Assembly (NCBI GenBank): GCA_028293055.1
Contig: JAQGLD010000258.1
Span: forward strand, 1-6,769
DNA from: Alphaproteobacteria bacterium
Lineage (GTDB): Bacteria; Pseudomonadota; Alphaproteobacteria; Sphingomonadales; Sphingomonadaceae
Reading direction: 5' to 3'
DNA length: 6,769 bases
Under the pieces are notes generated by a model that was not told the DNA's origin, made no database searches, and saw only the letters and a list, made by a program, of their open reading frames with translations. Made by a program: the position numbers and the translations under genes. Positions 1 through 6,446 of the stretch are shown one piece after another. How positions within the stretch are numbered: the first letter of the stretch is position 1; each line of letters begins with the position of its first letter.

Positions 1-260
1 ATGACGGGTTCCGCATCGCCGAGGAGGATCTGCGGCTGCGCGGCGCCGGCGAGATATTGGGGACCAGGCAGTCTGGCGAAGCCCAGTTTCGCCTGGCTAC
101 GCCCGAGCAGCTCCAGGCGCTGGTTCAGACCGCGACCGACGATGCGCGGCTGCTGGTCGACCGCGATGGAGGACTGGAAGGTCCCAGGGGCCAGGCCGCC
201 CGCGTCCTGCTCTACCTGATGGAGCGGGACGCGGCGGTGGGATTGCTTCGGGGAGGATGA
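1..260 (+). CDS. recG: ATP-dependent DNA helicase RecG, C-terminal end (5' truncated by window edge)
   Basis: Only the last 85 complete codons are visible, reading from base 3 and stopping at TGA 258-260. The first residues, DGFRIAEEDLRLRGAGEILG followed by TRQSG, match the conserved C-terminal region of RecG (GFxIAxxDLxLRGPGExLGxRQSG). This region follows helicase domain 2 and helps couple ATP hydrolysis to remodelling of the DNA junction. RecG is a cytoplasmic superfamily 2 helicase that reverses stalled forks and branch-migrates recombination intermediates. The remaining tail is an alanine- and leucine-rich helical segment, usual for the family. The stop codon lies inside a 12-bp sequence that recurs at 375-386, so the repeat between recG and tyrS touches the recG 3' end. 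The family call is secure. Nothing can be said about the missing N-terminal wedge and helicase domains. Confidence 0.93.
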   Translation, partial: DGFRIAEEDLRLRGAGEILGTRQSGEAQFRLATPEQLQALVQTATDDARLLVDRDGGLEGPRGQAARVLLYLMERDAAVGLLRGG

Positions 261-386
261 GGTGGCGAAAATCCTCCCCGGGACGGGGGGGCGCGCGGAG
301 CGCAGTGGAGGGGGTCCGGTGCGAGTCTCGAACCCCCCTTCCACCAGCCTACGGCTGGTTCCCCTCCCCGCCAGCGGGGAGGATGA
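249..386. repeat. Structured GC-rich intergenic repeat between convergent recG and tyrS
   Basis: The block contains several perfect stems. Bases 250-258 pair with 271-279 (9 bp, 12-nt loop that includes most of the recG stop). Bases 343-349 pair with 353-359 (7 bp, TAC loop). Bases 363-371 pair with 374-382 (9 bp, 2-nt gap). A looser pairing joins about 306-316 with 332-343. The 12-mer cggggaggatga occurs at both ends (249-260 and 375-386). The left copy carries the recG stop and the right copy lies within the last codons of tyrS. The structure resembles the palindromic extragenic repeats scattered through sphingomonad and caulobacter genomes. It may also terminate transcription from both sides, although no T-tract follows any stem. 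Copy number cannot be judged from one window. Confidence 0.6.
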
Positions 387-1590
387 TCCCGTGCTTCTTC
401 TTGCCAGCCGAGACCCGCACCTCGCCGGATATCGCGATCGCCCGATCGTCCTGCACCGTGGCACCGTCGACCTTTGCCCCGCCCTGCTCGATCAGCCGCC
501 GCGCTTCCTTCTTCGAGGCGACAAGGCCAAGCCCGACGAGGGCGTCGACCAGACCGATCTCGCCGCCAACCCTGAGCGTCGGCAGGGATTCGCCGGACGC
601 GCCTTCCTCGAATGTCCGGCGCGCCGTTTCGGAAGCCTCGCCAGCCGCAGCGGCGCCGTGGGCGAGTGCCGTGGCTTCGTCTGCCAGAATCTTCTTTGCC
701 TCGTTGATTCCGCTGCCATCGAGCGTCTCGAGCCGCTCGATCTCGTCGAGTGGCAGATCGGTGAACAGACGGAGGAATCGGCCGACATCGGAATCGTGGG
801 TGTTCCGCCAGAATTGCCAATAATCGTAGGGGCTGAGCTGGTCCGGGTTGAGCCAGACCGCGCCTGCCGCGGTCTTGCCCATCTTGCCGCCGTCGGCCGT
901 CGTGATCAGCGGCGTGGTCAAGCCGAACAATTGCGCGCCGTCGATCCGCCGGCTCAGCTCCATGCCGTTGACGATATTGCCCCACTGGTCCGATCCGCCC
1001 ATCTGCAGCCGACAGCCGGCGCGGCGCGACAGCTCGAGAAAGTCGTAGGCCTGGAGGATCATGTAGTTGAATTCGAGGAAGGTGAGCGGCTGCTCGCGAT
1101 CGAGGCGGAGGCGGACGCTGTCGAAGGTCAGCATTCGGTTGATCGTGAAATGCGGCCCGACCTCGCGCAGGAAGGGGATGAATTCGAGCGCATCGAGCCA
1201 GTCGGAATTGTCGACCATGATCGCGTCGGTCGGCCCATCCCCGAATGTCAGGAAATGTTCGAAGATGCGGCGGATCGACGCGATGTTGGACTCTATGTCC
1301 GCGTCGGTGAGCAGCTTGCGGCTCTCGTCCTTGCCGGAAGGGTCGCCGATCTTAGTGGTTCCGCCGCCCATCACCACGATCGGCTTGTGTCCGGCCTGCT
1401 GGAGTCGCCGCAGCATCATGATCGGGACGAGGTTGCCGACATGGAGCGAAGGTGCGGTCGCGTCGAATCCGATATAGCCGGGCACGATCTGGCTCGAGGC
1501 GAGCGAGTCGAGGCCCTGGGCGTCGGTGACCTGGTGGATGTAGCCGCGCGCATCGAGCAGGCGGAGGAGTTCTGACGAGTAGCTGGACAT
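349..1590 (-). CDS. tyrS: Tyrosyl-tRNA synthetase (tyrosine--tRNA ligase)
   Basis: This cytoplasmic class I aminoacyl-tRNA synthetase charges tRNA-Tyr with tyrosine using ATP. The protein is 413 residues, normal for bacterial TyrRS. Visible landmarks are the tyrosine and ATP site around [13 protein letters not shown] (residues 41-53, HVGN being the HIGH motif), [13 protein letters not shown] (74-86), [10 protein letters not shown] (196-205), and the KMSKS-type loop KMGKT (236-240). A C-terminal S4 RNA-binding domain follows (about 345-400, with [19 protein letters not shown]). The ATG at 1588-1590 is fixed by an in-frame TAA only 15 nt upstream (1603-1605), with no start codon between. No strong Shine-Dalgarno precedes it. 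The last ten residues ([10 protein letters not shown]) and the TAG stop are encoded by the intergenic repeat, so the native C-terminus may have been replaced. The gene converges on recG and diverges from the DOMON-like gene. Confidence 0.97.
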   Translation of the reverse strand: MSSYSSELLRLLDARGYIHQVTDAQGLDSLASSQIVPGYIGFDATAPSLHVGNLVPIMMLRRLQQAGHKPIVVMGGGTTKIGDPSGKDESRKLLTDADIESNIASIRRIFEHFLTFGDGPTDAIMVDNSDWLDALEFIPFLREVGPHFTINRMLTFDSVRLRLDREQPLTFLEFNYMILQAYDFLELSRRAGCRLQMGGSDQWGNIVNGMELSRRIDGAQLFGLTTPLITTADGGKMGKTAAGAVWLNPDQLSPYDYWQFWRNTHDSDVGRFLRLFTDLPLDEIERLETLDGSGINEAKKILADEATALAHGAAAAGEASETARRTFEEGASGESLPTLRVGGEIGLVDALVGLGLVASKKEARRLIEQGGAKVDGATVQDDRAIAISGEVRVSAGKKKHGIILPAGGEGNQP

Positions 1591-1622
1591 GGCGCCGGCT
1601 GATTAGCGGCTGTTGCCCGCGG

Positions 1623-1688
1623 CGTCATCCCCGCGCACCGCACTGCATCGCGGGTCGGTTCTGGATTCCCGCCTGGGCGGGAATGACG
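1623..1688. repeat. Inverted-repeat element in the tyrS/DOMON divergent gap
   Basis: The outer arms cgtcatccccgc (1623-1634) and gcgggaatgacg (1677-1688) are inverted copies with one mismatch. The right end forms its own perfect hairpin (attcccgcc 1665-1673, tg, ggcgggaat 1676-1684). The 66-bp element resembles the short cgtcat...atgacg elements common between genes in sphingomonads (family knowledge, not searched). It contains no gene. It occupies most of the 109 bp between the divergent starts of tyrS and the DOMON-like gene, and ends one base before the Shine-Dalgarno of the latter. Confidence 0.65.
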
Positions 1689-1689
1689 T

Positions 1690-1695
1690 AGGAGG
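1690..1695 (+). promoter_or_regulatory. Shine-Dalgarno deciding the DOMON-like gene start
   Basis: AGGAGG sits 4 nt upstream of the ATG at 1700 and is a near-perfect ribosome binding site. It supports 1700 over a TTG in the same frame at 1613, which would translate through the inverted repeat, and over the downstream ATG at 1742. Confidence 0.75.
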
Positions 1696-1699
1696 GGTC

Positions 1700-2224
1700 A
1701 TGCCGACTCCGCTGAAGCCGCACGAAAGCTCAACTCCGCCGATGGTCGCGATCGACGTCCGGGCGTCGCGGCCGGCGCCCGACCGGCTCGATCTCGCCTT
1801 CCGTCTCCACGGTGCGATCGAGCAGGTGCTGCTTCCACCGAGGGCGCCGCCGCTGCGGATCGACGATCTATGGCAGCATAGCTGCTTCGAGGCCTTCGTT
1901 CGGGTCGACGGCCAAGCCGGCTATTTCGAGTTCAACCTCTCGCCCTCGACCGCCTGGGCGGCCTATGCCTTCACCGGCTACCGCAGCGGGATGGCCAATG
2001 CCAGGATCGGGCCGCCCCAGATCGAGACCCGCTTCGGCGCGGACTGGTACGAGCTGATCGCGCGAATCGACCGTCTCCCGGCCGGATCGTGGGACATCGG
2101 CCTCGCGGCGGTGGTCGAGGAGACCGACGGCGACATATCCCACTGGGCGCTGCGCCATCCCCCCGGCAAACCCGACTTCCATCACGAGGATTGCTTTGCG
2201 CTCGAACTCGCGCCAGCAGCCTGA
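1700..2224 (+). CDS. DOMON-like domain-containing protein
   Basis: A 174-residue protein with no signal peptide or membrane segment. It fits the bacterial DOMON-like family (the MurB-associated DOMON type), a single beta-sandwich ligand-binding fold. Family-typical blocks are DDLWQHSCFEAFV (55-67), YFEFNLSPSTAWAAYAFTGY (75-94) followed by RSGM, and ISHWALRHPPGKPDFHHEDCF in outline at 146-166, where the PDFHH motif is distinctive. DOMON domains elsewhere bind heme or sugars; the ligand of this subgroup is not established and no heme-binding motif is evident. The next gene starts three bases after its stop and in the same frame, so the two are almost certainly co-transcribed and probably translationally coupled. 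That suggests a role linked to the neighbour's muramic-acid substrate, which is inference. The start at 1700 is chosen on its strong Shine-Dalgarno. Confidence 0.85.
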   Translation: MPTPLKPHESSTPPMVAIDVRASRPAPDRLDLAFRLHGAIEQVLLPPRAPPLRIDDLWQHSCFEAFVRVDGQAGYFEFNLSPSTAWAAYAFTGYRSGMANARIGPPQIETRFGADWYELIARIDRLPAGSWDIGLAAVVEETDGDISHWALRHPPGKPDFHHEDCFALELAPAA

Positions 2225-2227
2225 GGC

Positions 2228-3430
2228 ATGAAATTCGGTATCGATCGCCTGCTCGCGGAGCCTTCGCTGCGCTCGCCGCTGCAGGGCAAGCGCATCGCTT
2301 TGCTTGCCCATCCTGCCTCCGTGACCGGCGATCTCACCCACTCGCTCGACGCGCTGATGGCGCTTGGCGAGCTCGATGTCAGCGCCGCCTTCGGGCCGCA
2401 GCACGGCCTGAGGGGAGACAAGCAGGACAATATGGTGGAGTCGCCCGACTTCACCGACCCGGTCCATCGCGTCCCGATCTTCAGCCTGTATGGAGAGGTC
2501 CGGCGCCCGACCGGCCAGTCGATGGGCACGTTCGATGTCATGCTCGTCGATCTCCAGGATCTCGGCTGCCGGATCTATACCTTTATCACCACCCTGCTCT
2601 ACGCGCTGGAAGCCGCGGCCGCGCACGGCAAGTCAGTCTGGGTCCTCGACCGGCCGAACCCGGCCGGGCGTCCGGTCGAGGGCCTGACCTTGCGTCCGGG
2701 CTGGGAGAGCTTCGTCGGTGCCGGGCCTTTGCCGATGCGCCATGGCCTCACCCTCGGCGAGCTCGGCCACTGGTTCGTCGACAGGTTCAAGCTCGATGTC
2801 GATTATCGGGTGATCGAGATGGAGTCCTGGGAACCGGAGGCGGGGCCGGGATTCGGCTGGCCGCTCGGCGACCGCCCATGGGTCAATCCGAGTCCCAACG
2901 CGCCCAATCTCTGGATGGCACGCGCTTATGCCGGGACCGTGATGCTGGAGGGCACGACGCTTTCGGAAGGTCGCGGCACTACCCGGCCGCTCGAACTGTT
3001 CGGCGCTCCCGATATAGAAGCCCTAGACGTGATCCGAGAGATGCGCCGGCTCGCGCCGCACTGGCTGGAAGGTTGCATCCTGCGCGACTGCTGGTTCGAG
3101 CCCACCTTCCACAAGCATGCCGGCAAGCTCTGCAGCGGAGTCCAGATCCACACCGAAGGGCCGGCCTACGACCATGGGGCGTTCCGGCCGTGGCGGCTGC
3201 AGGCGCTCGCCTTCAAGGCGATCCGGCTGGTATACCCCGATTATCCGCTGTGGCGCGATTTCCCTTACGAATATGAGTTCGGCAAACTCGCCATCGATGT
3301 GATCAACGGCAGTCCGCTGCTGCGCGAATGGATCGACGATTCGGCGGCCGAGCCCGGCGACCTCGATGCGCTCACCGTGCCAGACGAGCAGGCCTGGGAG
3401 GCCGAGCGCCAGCCCTATCTGTTGTATTGA
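2228..3430 (+). CDS. DUF1343 / NamZ-like protein, putative exo-beta-N-acetylmuramidase
   Basis: A 400-residue protein of the DUF1343 family. Its characterised member, B. subtilis NamZ (YbbC, glycoside hydrolase family GH171), removes MurNAc from the non-reducing end of peptidoglycan fragments. Conserved blocks are KRIALLAHPASVT (21-33), AAFGPQHGLRGDKQDNM (53-69), VDLQDLGCRIYTF (107-119), LDRPNPAGRPVEG (140-152), EGTTLSEGRGTTRPLE (241-256) and PTFHKHAGKLCSGVQIH (292-308). Length is normal for the mature form. The protein begins directly at the fold (MKFGIDRLL), and the upstream gene's in-frame TGA is only 3 nt before the ATG, so no signal peptide can be hidden by a wrong start. A cytoplasmic location is therefore predicted, unlike secreted NamZ. 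The position usually written PEHG reads PQHG here. The family call is strong; the enzymatic activity is inferred. Confidence 0.88.
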   Translation: MKFGIDRLLAEPSLRSPLQGKRIALLAHPASVTGDLTHSLDALMALGELDVSAAFGPQHGLRGDKQDNMVESPDFTDPVHRVPIFSLYGEVRRPTGQSMGTFDVMLVDLQDLGCRIYTFITTLLYALEAAAAHGKSVWVLDRPNPAGRPVEGLTLRPGWESFVGAGPLPMRHGLTLGELGHWFVDRFKLDVDYRVIEMESWEPEAGPGFGWPLGDRPWVNPSPNAPNLWMARAYAGTVMLEGTTLSEGRGTTRPLELFGAPDIEALDVIREMRRLAPHWLEGCILRDCWFEPTFHKHAGKLCSGVQIHTEGPAYDHGAFRPWRLQALAFKAIRLVYPDYPLWRDFPYEYEFGKLAIDVINGSPLLREWIDDSAAEPGDLDALTVPDEQAWEAERQPYLLY

Positions 3431-3437
3431 GTCGCCG

Positions 3438-3524
3438 TGTCCCGGCGTAGGCCGGGATCCAGCCCGGAAATTCCGGCGCTTGCTGTCCACACACCGCCTG
3501 GCCCCCGGCCTTCGCCGGGGAACA
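3438..3524. repeat. Inverted-repeat element between convergent namZ-like and VWA genes
   Basis: The ends are imperfect inverted copies: tgtcccggcgtaggccggg from 3438, and a right arm ending at 3524 whose complement reads tgttccccggcgaaggccgg. Each end also folds alone: cccggc-gtag-gccggg (3441-3456) and ccccggc-cttc-gccgggg (3503-3520, 7-bp stem with tetraloop). It begins eight bases after the stop at 3430 and ends 24 bases before the VWA stop, so it could act as a bidirectional transcription end. No T-run follows, so intrinsic termination is uncertain. It appears related to the elements at 1623-1688 and 6341-6426. Confidence 0.6.
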
Positions 3525-3548
3525 TTGGACTAAGGCCGCGCTGCGCGA

Positions 3549-4730
3549 TCACGCCTTGCGGGTCAGGCTCCGCATTGCCTCGTCGAGGCCGGCCAGGGTG
3601 AGCGGATACATTCGATCCTGCATCAGGTCGCGGATCAGCCCGGTCGAGGCGGAATAGCCCCAATATTGCTCGGGCGTGGGATTGAGCCAGACCGCGCTCG
3701 GATAGGTGTTGGTCACCCTCTTCATCCACACCGCGCCGGCTTCCTCGTTGAAATGCTCGATCGCGCCGCCGGGATGGCTGATCTCGTAGGGGCTCATCGC
3801 GGCGTCGCCGACGAACACGAACTTGTAGTCGTGGCCATATTTGTGGAGCACGTCCCAAGTCGGGGTACGCTCGGAAAAGCGGCGGCGATTGTCCTTCCAC
3901 ACGCTCTCGTAAAGGCAGTTGTGGAAATAGAAGAATTCGAGATTCTTGAACTCGGACGTGGCCGCCGAGAACAGCTCCTCGCACAGCTTGATGTGGGGGT
4001 CCATCGATCCTCCGACATCGAGGAAGAGGAGCAATTTCACCGCATTGTGGCGCTCTGGCCGCATCCGGATGTCGAGCCAGCCCTTGCGCGCAGTGCCGTC
4101 GATCGTGCCATCGATGTCGAGCTCGTCGGCGGCGCCTTCGCGAGCGAAGCGGCGCAGGCGGCGAAGCGCGACCTTGATGTTGCGGGTGCCGAGCTCGATG
4201 GCGCTGTCGAGGTTGCGGAACTCCCTCTTGTCCCACACCTTGATCGCGCTCCGGTTGCGGCTCCCCTCCTGGCCGATGCGGATTCCTTCGGGATTGTAGC
4301 CATAAGCGCCGAACGGCGAGGTGCCGCCGGTTCCGATCCACTTGCTGCCGCCCTGGTGGCGCCCCTGCTGCTCGGCGAGGCGCTGCTTGAGCGTTTCCAT
4401 GATCTCCTCCCAGGAGCCGAGCGACTGGATTTCGGCCATTTGCTCGGGGGTAAGATAGAGCTCGGCGATCTTGCGCAGCCATTCCTCGGGGATCGGCACC
4501 GCCTCGGTGCCATATTCGCCGGCTATGCCCTTGAAAACCCTTGCGAACGCCTGGTCGAACCGATCGAGCAGGCCTTCGTCCTTCACGAACGTAGCCCGGG
4601 CCAGCCAGTAGAATTCCTCGGGTCGCGACCCGATCACCTCGGCGTCGAGCGCCTCGAGCAAGGTGAGGTGCTCCTTGATCGAGGCCGGAATCCCGGCCTT
4701 GCGGAGCTCGTCGACGAACGAGAAGAACAT
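3549..4730 (-). CDS. VWA domain (CoxE-like) protein, probable partner of MoxR-type AAA ATPase
   Basis: A 393-residue cytoplasmic protein of the CoxE-like/VWA family that normally pairs with MoxR ATPases, thought to form chaperone-like complexes for metal insertion or protein maturation. The N-terminus MFFSFVDELRKAGIPASIKE matches the family start, followed by a helical region. A glycine-rich stretch, KWIGTGGTSPFGAYGYNPEG (130-149), precedes the C-terminal VWA domain (about 228-393). The metal-site (MIDAS) strand reads LLLFLDVGGSMD, so the usual DxSxS is D238-G240-S242, with Gly for the first Ser. FVFVGDA (304-310) is a second core strand. The ATG at 4728-4730 is preferred over an in-frame GTG at 4764-4766 because it places the family-type N-terminus at residue 1; neither has a strong ribosome site. 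The probable AAA partner is the partial gene at 6447-6769, separated by an oppositely oriented gene. The substrate is unknown. Confidence 0.85.
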   Translation of the reverse strand: MFFSFVDELRKAGIPASIKEHLTLLEALDAEVIGSRPEEFYWLARATFVKDEGLLDRFDQAFARVFKGIAGEYGTEAVPIPEEWLRKIAELYLTPEQMAEIQSLGSWEEIMETLKQRLAEQQGRHQGGSKWIGTGGTSPFGAYGYNPEGIRIGQEGSRNRSAIKVWDKREFRNLDSAIELGTRNIKVALRRLRRFAREGAADELDIDGTIDGTARKGWLDIRMRPERHNAVKLLLFLDVGGSMDPHIKLCEELFSAATSEFKNLEFFYFHNCLYESVWKDNRRRFSERTPTWDVLHKYGHDYKFVFVGDAAMSPYEISHPGGAIEHFNEEAGAVWMKRVTNTYPSAVWLNPTPEQYWGYSASTGLIRDLMQDRMYPLTLAGLDEAMRSLTRKA

Positions 4731-4817
4731 GGCTGCCACGGTAGCGAAGTGCGCCGTCGCAGTCACCCCGAACGCATTTCCTCGCCGAACATCCAGGCAC
4801 GGATCCGACTAGCCTGG

Positions 4818-4832
4818 TTAACGCGGCTTCAA
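4818..4832. promoter_or_regulatory. Weak candidate CtrA-type site (TTAA-N7-TCAA)
   Basis: In the 142-bp divergent gap between the VWA gene and the methyl-accepting protein, TTAA (4818-4821) is followed after 7 bases by TCAA (4829-4832). This is one base from the CtrA consensus TTAA-N7-TTAA known in alphaproteobacteria, where CtrA often controls motility and chemotaxis genes. It lies about 40 nt before the GTG start. A near match this short can occur by chance, and I see no convincing -35/-10 pair in the gap. Confidence 0.22.
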
Positions 4833-4860
4833 TCTCTTGGAGTTAGTCCTTCCGGGTCAA

Positions 4861-4866
4861 AGGGAG
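4861..4866 (+). promoter_or_regulatory. Shine-Dalgarno deciding a GTG start
   Basis: AGGGAG lies 6 nt before the GTG at 4873. It supports that codon as the start of the methyl-accepting protein over an in-frame TTG at 4837, which has no comparable site. Confidence 0.6.
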
Positions 4867-4872
4867 AAGCAC

Positions 4873-6300
4873 GTGGCGAGTTCTGCTGTGGAAACGGCCG
4901 ACGGTAATGCGATCAACATCGTCGCGCGCAATTGCGGTACGCTGGCCATCGAGGTGAGCGACGTCTCCGGCTATGTCGCCGGGGTCTCGGACCGCATCTC
5001 ATCCAATCTGCGAACCCTCGATGCGCTCGAGGAGGTGACCAGGCGGCTGCTTCACGACCAGGCGCGGGTGTCCGAATCGACCGACGAGGCCCGGATACTC
5101 GCCGAACAGGCGCGCGAGCGGCTGCGCGACGGCCGCCGCGCGATCGAGGATACGATCGGCCTGTTCAGCGGTCTCACCGATCTCGTCGTTCAGCTGGGAG
5201 AGCGCATGGCCGGTTTCGCCGACGCGATGAGCCGGGTCCAGAATGTTTCCTCGAGCATCGAGGCGATTGCCCGCAAGACCAACATGCTCGCGCTCAACGC
5301 GACGATCGAGGCGGCCCGGGCCGGCGAGGCGGGGCGTTCGTTCGCGGTCGTCGCCGCAGAGGTCAAGAAGCTCGCCCACGAGACTCGCGACGCGACCGGC
5401 GAGATCGCTTCCACGATCGCCTCACTGAGCCGCGAGGCCGAGGTGGTCACCGCCGAGATCGATATCAGCGTCGCGCGCAGCCGCGAGGCGCAGGGCGGGC
5501 TCGTCACGATCACCGACACCGTTCGCCATGTCACCGATCTGGTCTCGATGGTCGATCGCCAGACCGACGGCATCGCCCAGTCGACCTCGCACATCCAGCA
5601 GAGCGTCGACAGCGTCAAATCGGGGCTCGAGGCCTTCGCCGCCGACGCGCGCGAGAATGGCGGACAACTGCTTCAGGTCCAGAAGCGCCTCGGCCGCGTC
5701 GAGACGCTTTCCAACGACATGCTCGATCGCCTGGCGAGCTGCGGAGTCGCGATCGACGATACTCCGTTCATCGTCTTCGCCCAGAATGCGATGCGCGAGA
5801 TAGAGGGCCTGGTCGAGAACGGGCTGGCCAGCGGCGAGATCGACGCGACCTCTGTGTTCGACACCCATTATGTGCCGATGCCAGGCACCAATCCGCCGCA
5901 ATTCGAGACACGCTTCTGCGCCTTCGCCGACGTGCATATCCGGCCGGTCCTCGACCGACTGATCCGCGAGAAGCCCCGCCTGATCGCGTGCGCGATCACC
6001 GACATCAACGGCTATCTGCCGACGCACCTCTCCGAGCGGTCGCAGCCCCAGGGCCCCGACCCCAAATGGAACGCCGAATATTGCCGCAACCGCCGCAACT
6101 TCATCGACGATGTCACCCGCCGCGCGATCGCCAGCGAAAAAGAAGCGATGCTCGCCACCTACAGCATGAATCTCGGCCAGGGCCGTTATCTCCCGGTCAA
6201 GAACGTGTTCGTGCCCTTGTTCATCAACGGCCGCCGCTGGGGCAATTTCGAGCTCGCCTATCGCGACGATGTCGCCGGCGAGTTGACCCTGGCGGCGTGA
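4873..6300 (+). CDS. Soluble methyl-accepting chemotaxis-type protein with C-terminal Cache-like sensor domain
   Basis: A 475-residue protein starting at GTG 4873. There is no signal peptide or transmembrane helix, so it should be cytoplasmic. Residues about 25-285 are a long antiparallel coiled coil. Its tip, [20 protein letters not shown] then [20 protein letters not shown] (129-168), is the classic kinase/CheW-contact hairpin of methyl-accepting proteins. The C-terminal part (about 298-465) is a compact domain with [10 protein letters not shown] (332-341), DINGYLPTH (377-385), [14 protein letters not shown] (397-410) and [14 protein letters not shown] (451-464). It resembles the Cache/PAS-like module attached after the signalling domain in many alphaproteobacterial receptors (recognised from family pattern). 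The order is the reverse of classical receptors. No CheR-docking pentapeptide is seen at the C-terminus. It presumably senses a cytoplasmic cue and controls a CheA-type kinase encoded elsewhere. The ligand is unknown. The flanking genes are not chemotaxis genes. Confidence 0.88.
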   Translation: MASSAVETADGNAINIVARNCGTLAIEVSDVSGYVAGVSDRISSNLRTLDALEEVTRRLLHDQARVSESTDEARILAEQARERLRDGRRAIEDTIGLFSGLTDLVVQLGERMAGFADAMSRVQNVSSSIEAIARKTNMLALNATIEAARAGEAGRSFAVVAAEVKKLAHETRDATGEIASTIASLSREAEVVTAEIDISVARSREAQGGLVTITDTVRHVTDLVSMVDRQTDGIAQSTSHIQQSVDSVKSGLEAFAADARENGGQLLQVQKRLGRVETLSNDMLDRLASCGVAIDDTPFIVFAQNAMREIEGLVENGLASGEIDATSVFDTHYVPMPGTNPPQFETRFCAFADVHIRPVLDRLIREKPRLIACAITDINGYLPTHLSERSQPQGPDPKWNAEYCRNRRNFIDDVTRRAIASEKEAMLATYSMNLGQGRYLPVKNVFVPLFINGRRWGNFELAYRDDVAGELTLAA

Positions 6301-6340
6301 AAGCCGGCCCCGGGGCGGGACCGGGCGCCTCACGAATTCC

Positions 6341-6426
6341 CGTCATCCCGGCGAAGGTTGGAATCTCAGGTCGCTTGTGATGATTGTACCGTAAACCGCT
6401 AGGATCCCTGCCTTCGTCGGGATGAT
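6341..6426. repeat. Inverted-repeat element between convergent MCP and moxR-type genes
   Basis: The arms tcatcccggcgaagg (6343-6357) and ccttcgtcgggatga (6411-6425) are inverted copies with 14 of 15 positions matching. The roughly 53-bp centre has lower GC and no gene. The element is of the same general type as those at 1623-1688 and 3438-3524 and sits between two gene 3' ends. It may terminate transcription from both sides. The rest of the 6301-6446 gap holds only a short GC palindrome at 6307-6316. Confidence 0.65.
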
Positions 6427-6446
6427 TTGGAGCGACGTCGCCCGCT

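Noticed and set aside
320..340. TPsiC-arm-like sequence (GGTTCGAGACTC on the minus strand) hinting at a tRNA
   Set aside because: The flanking bases do not form the T-stem, and no acceptor, D or anticodon arms are present. It is part of the structured repeat.
262..1575. A 437-codon plus-strand open frame opposite tyrS
   Set aside because: It is the complement of a clear TyrRS gene. Its translation has no recognisable domain, and long antisense frames are common in DNA this GC-rich.
1613..1699. N-terminal extension of the DOMON-like protein from a TTG at 1613
   Set aside because: It would translate through the inverted repeat and has no ribosome site, whereas the ATG at 1700 has a near-perfect one.
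2228..2290. A hidden signal peptide before the NamZ-like protein
   Set aside because: The upstream gene's stop codon is in the same frame only 3 nt before the ATG, so no longer N-terminus is possible.
3503..3524. Rho-independent terminator after the NamZ-like gene
   Set aside because: The hairpin is good (7 bp, CTTC loop), but no T-tract follows on either strand, so it is listed only as part of the repeat element.
3666..4907. A 413-codon plus-strand open frame opposite the VWA gene
   Set aside because: It is antisense to a gene with strong family motifs, is rich in low-complexity Ala/Leu/Glu stretches, and runs past the start of the next real gene.
5422..6333. A 303-codon minus-strand frame opposite the methyl-accepting gene
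   Set aside because: Antisense shadow without motifs or a ribosome site.
4932..6380. A 482-codon plus-strand frame overlapping the methyl-accepting gene
   Set aside because: It is a +1-type shadow with an Arg-rich translation typical of frame-shifted GC-rich DNA. The true frame carries the receptor tip motif.
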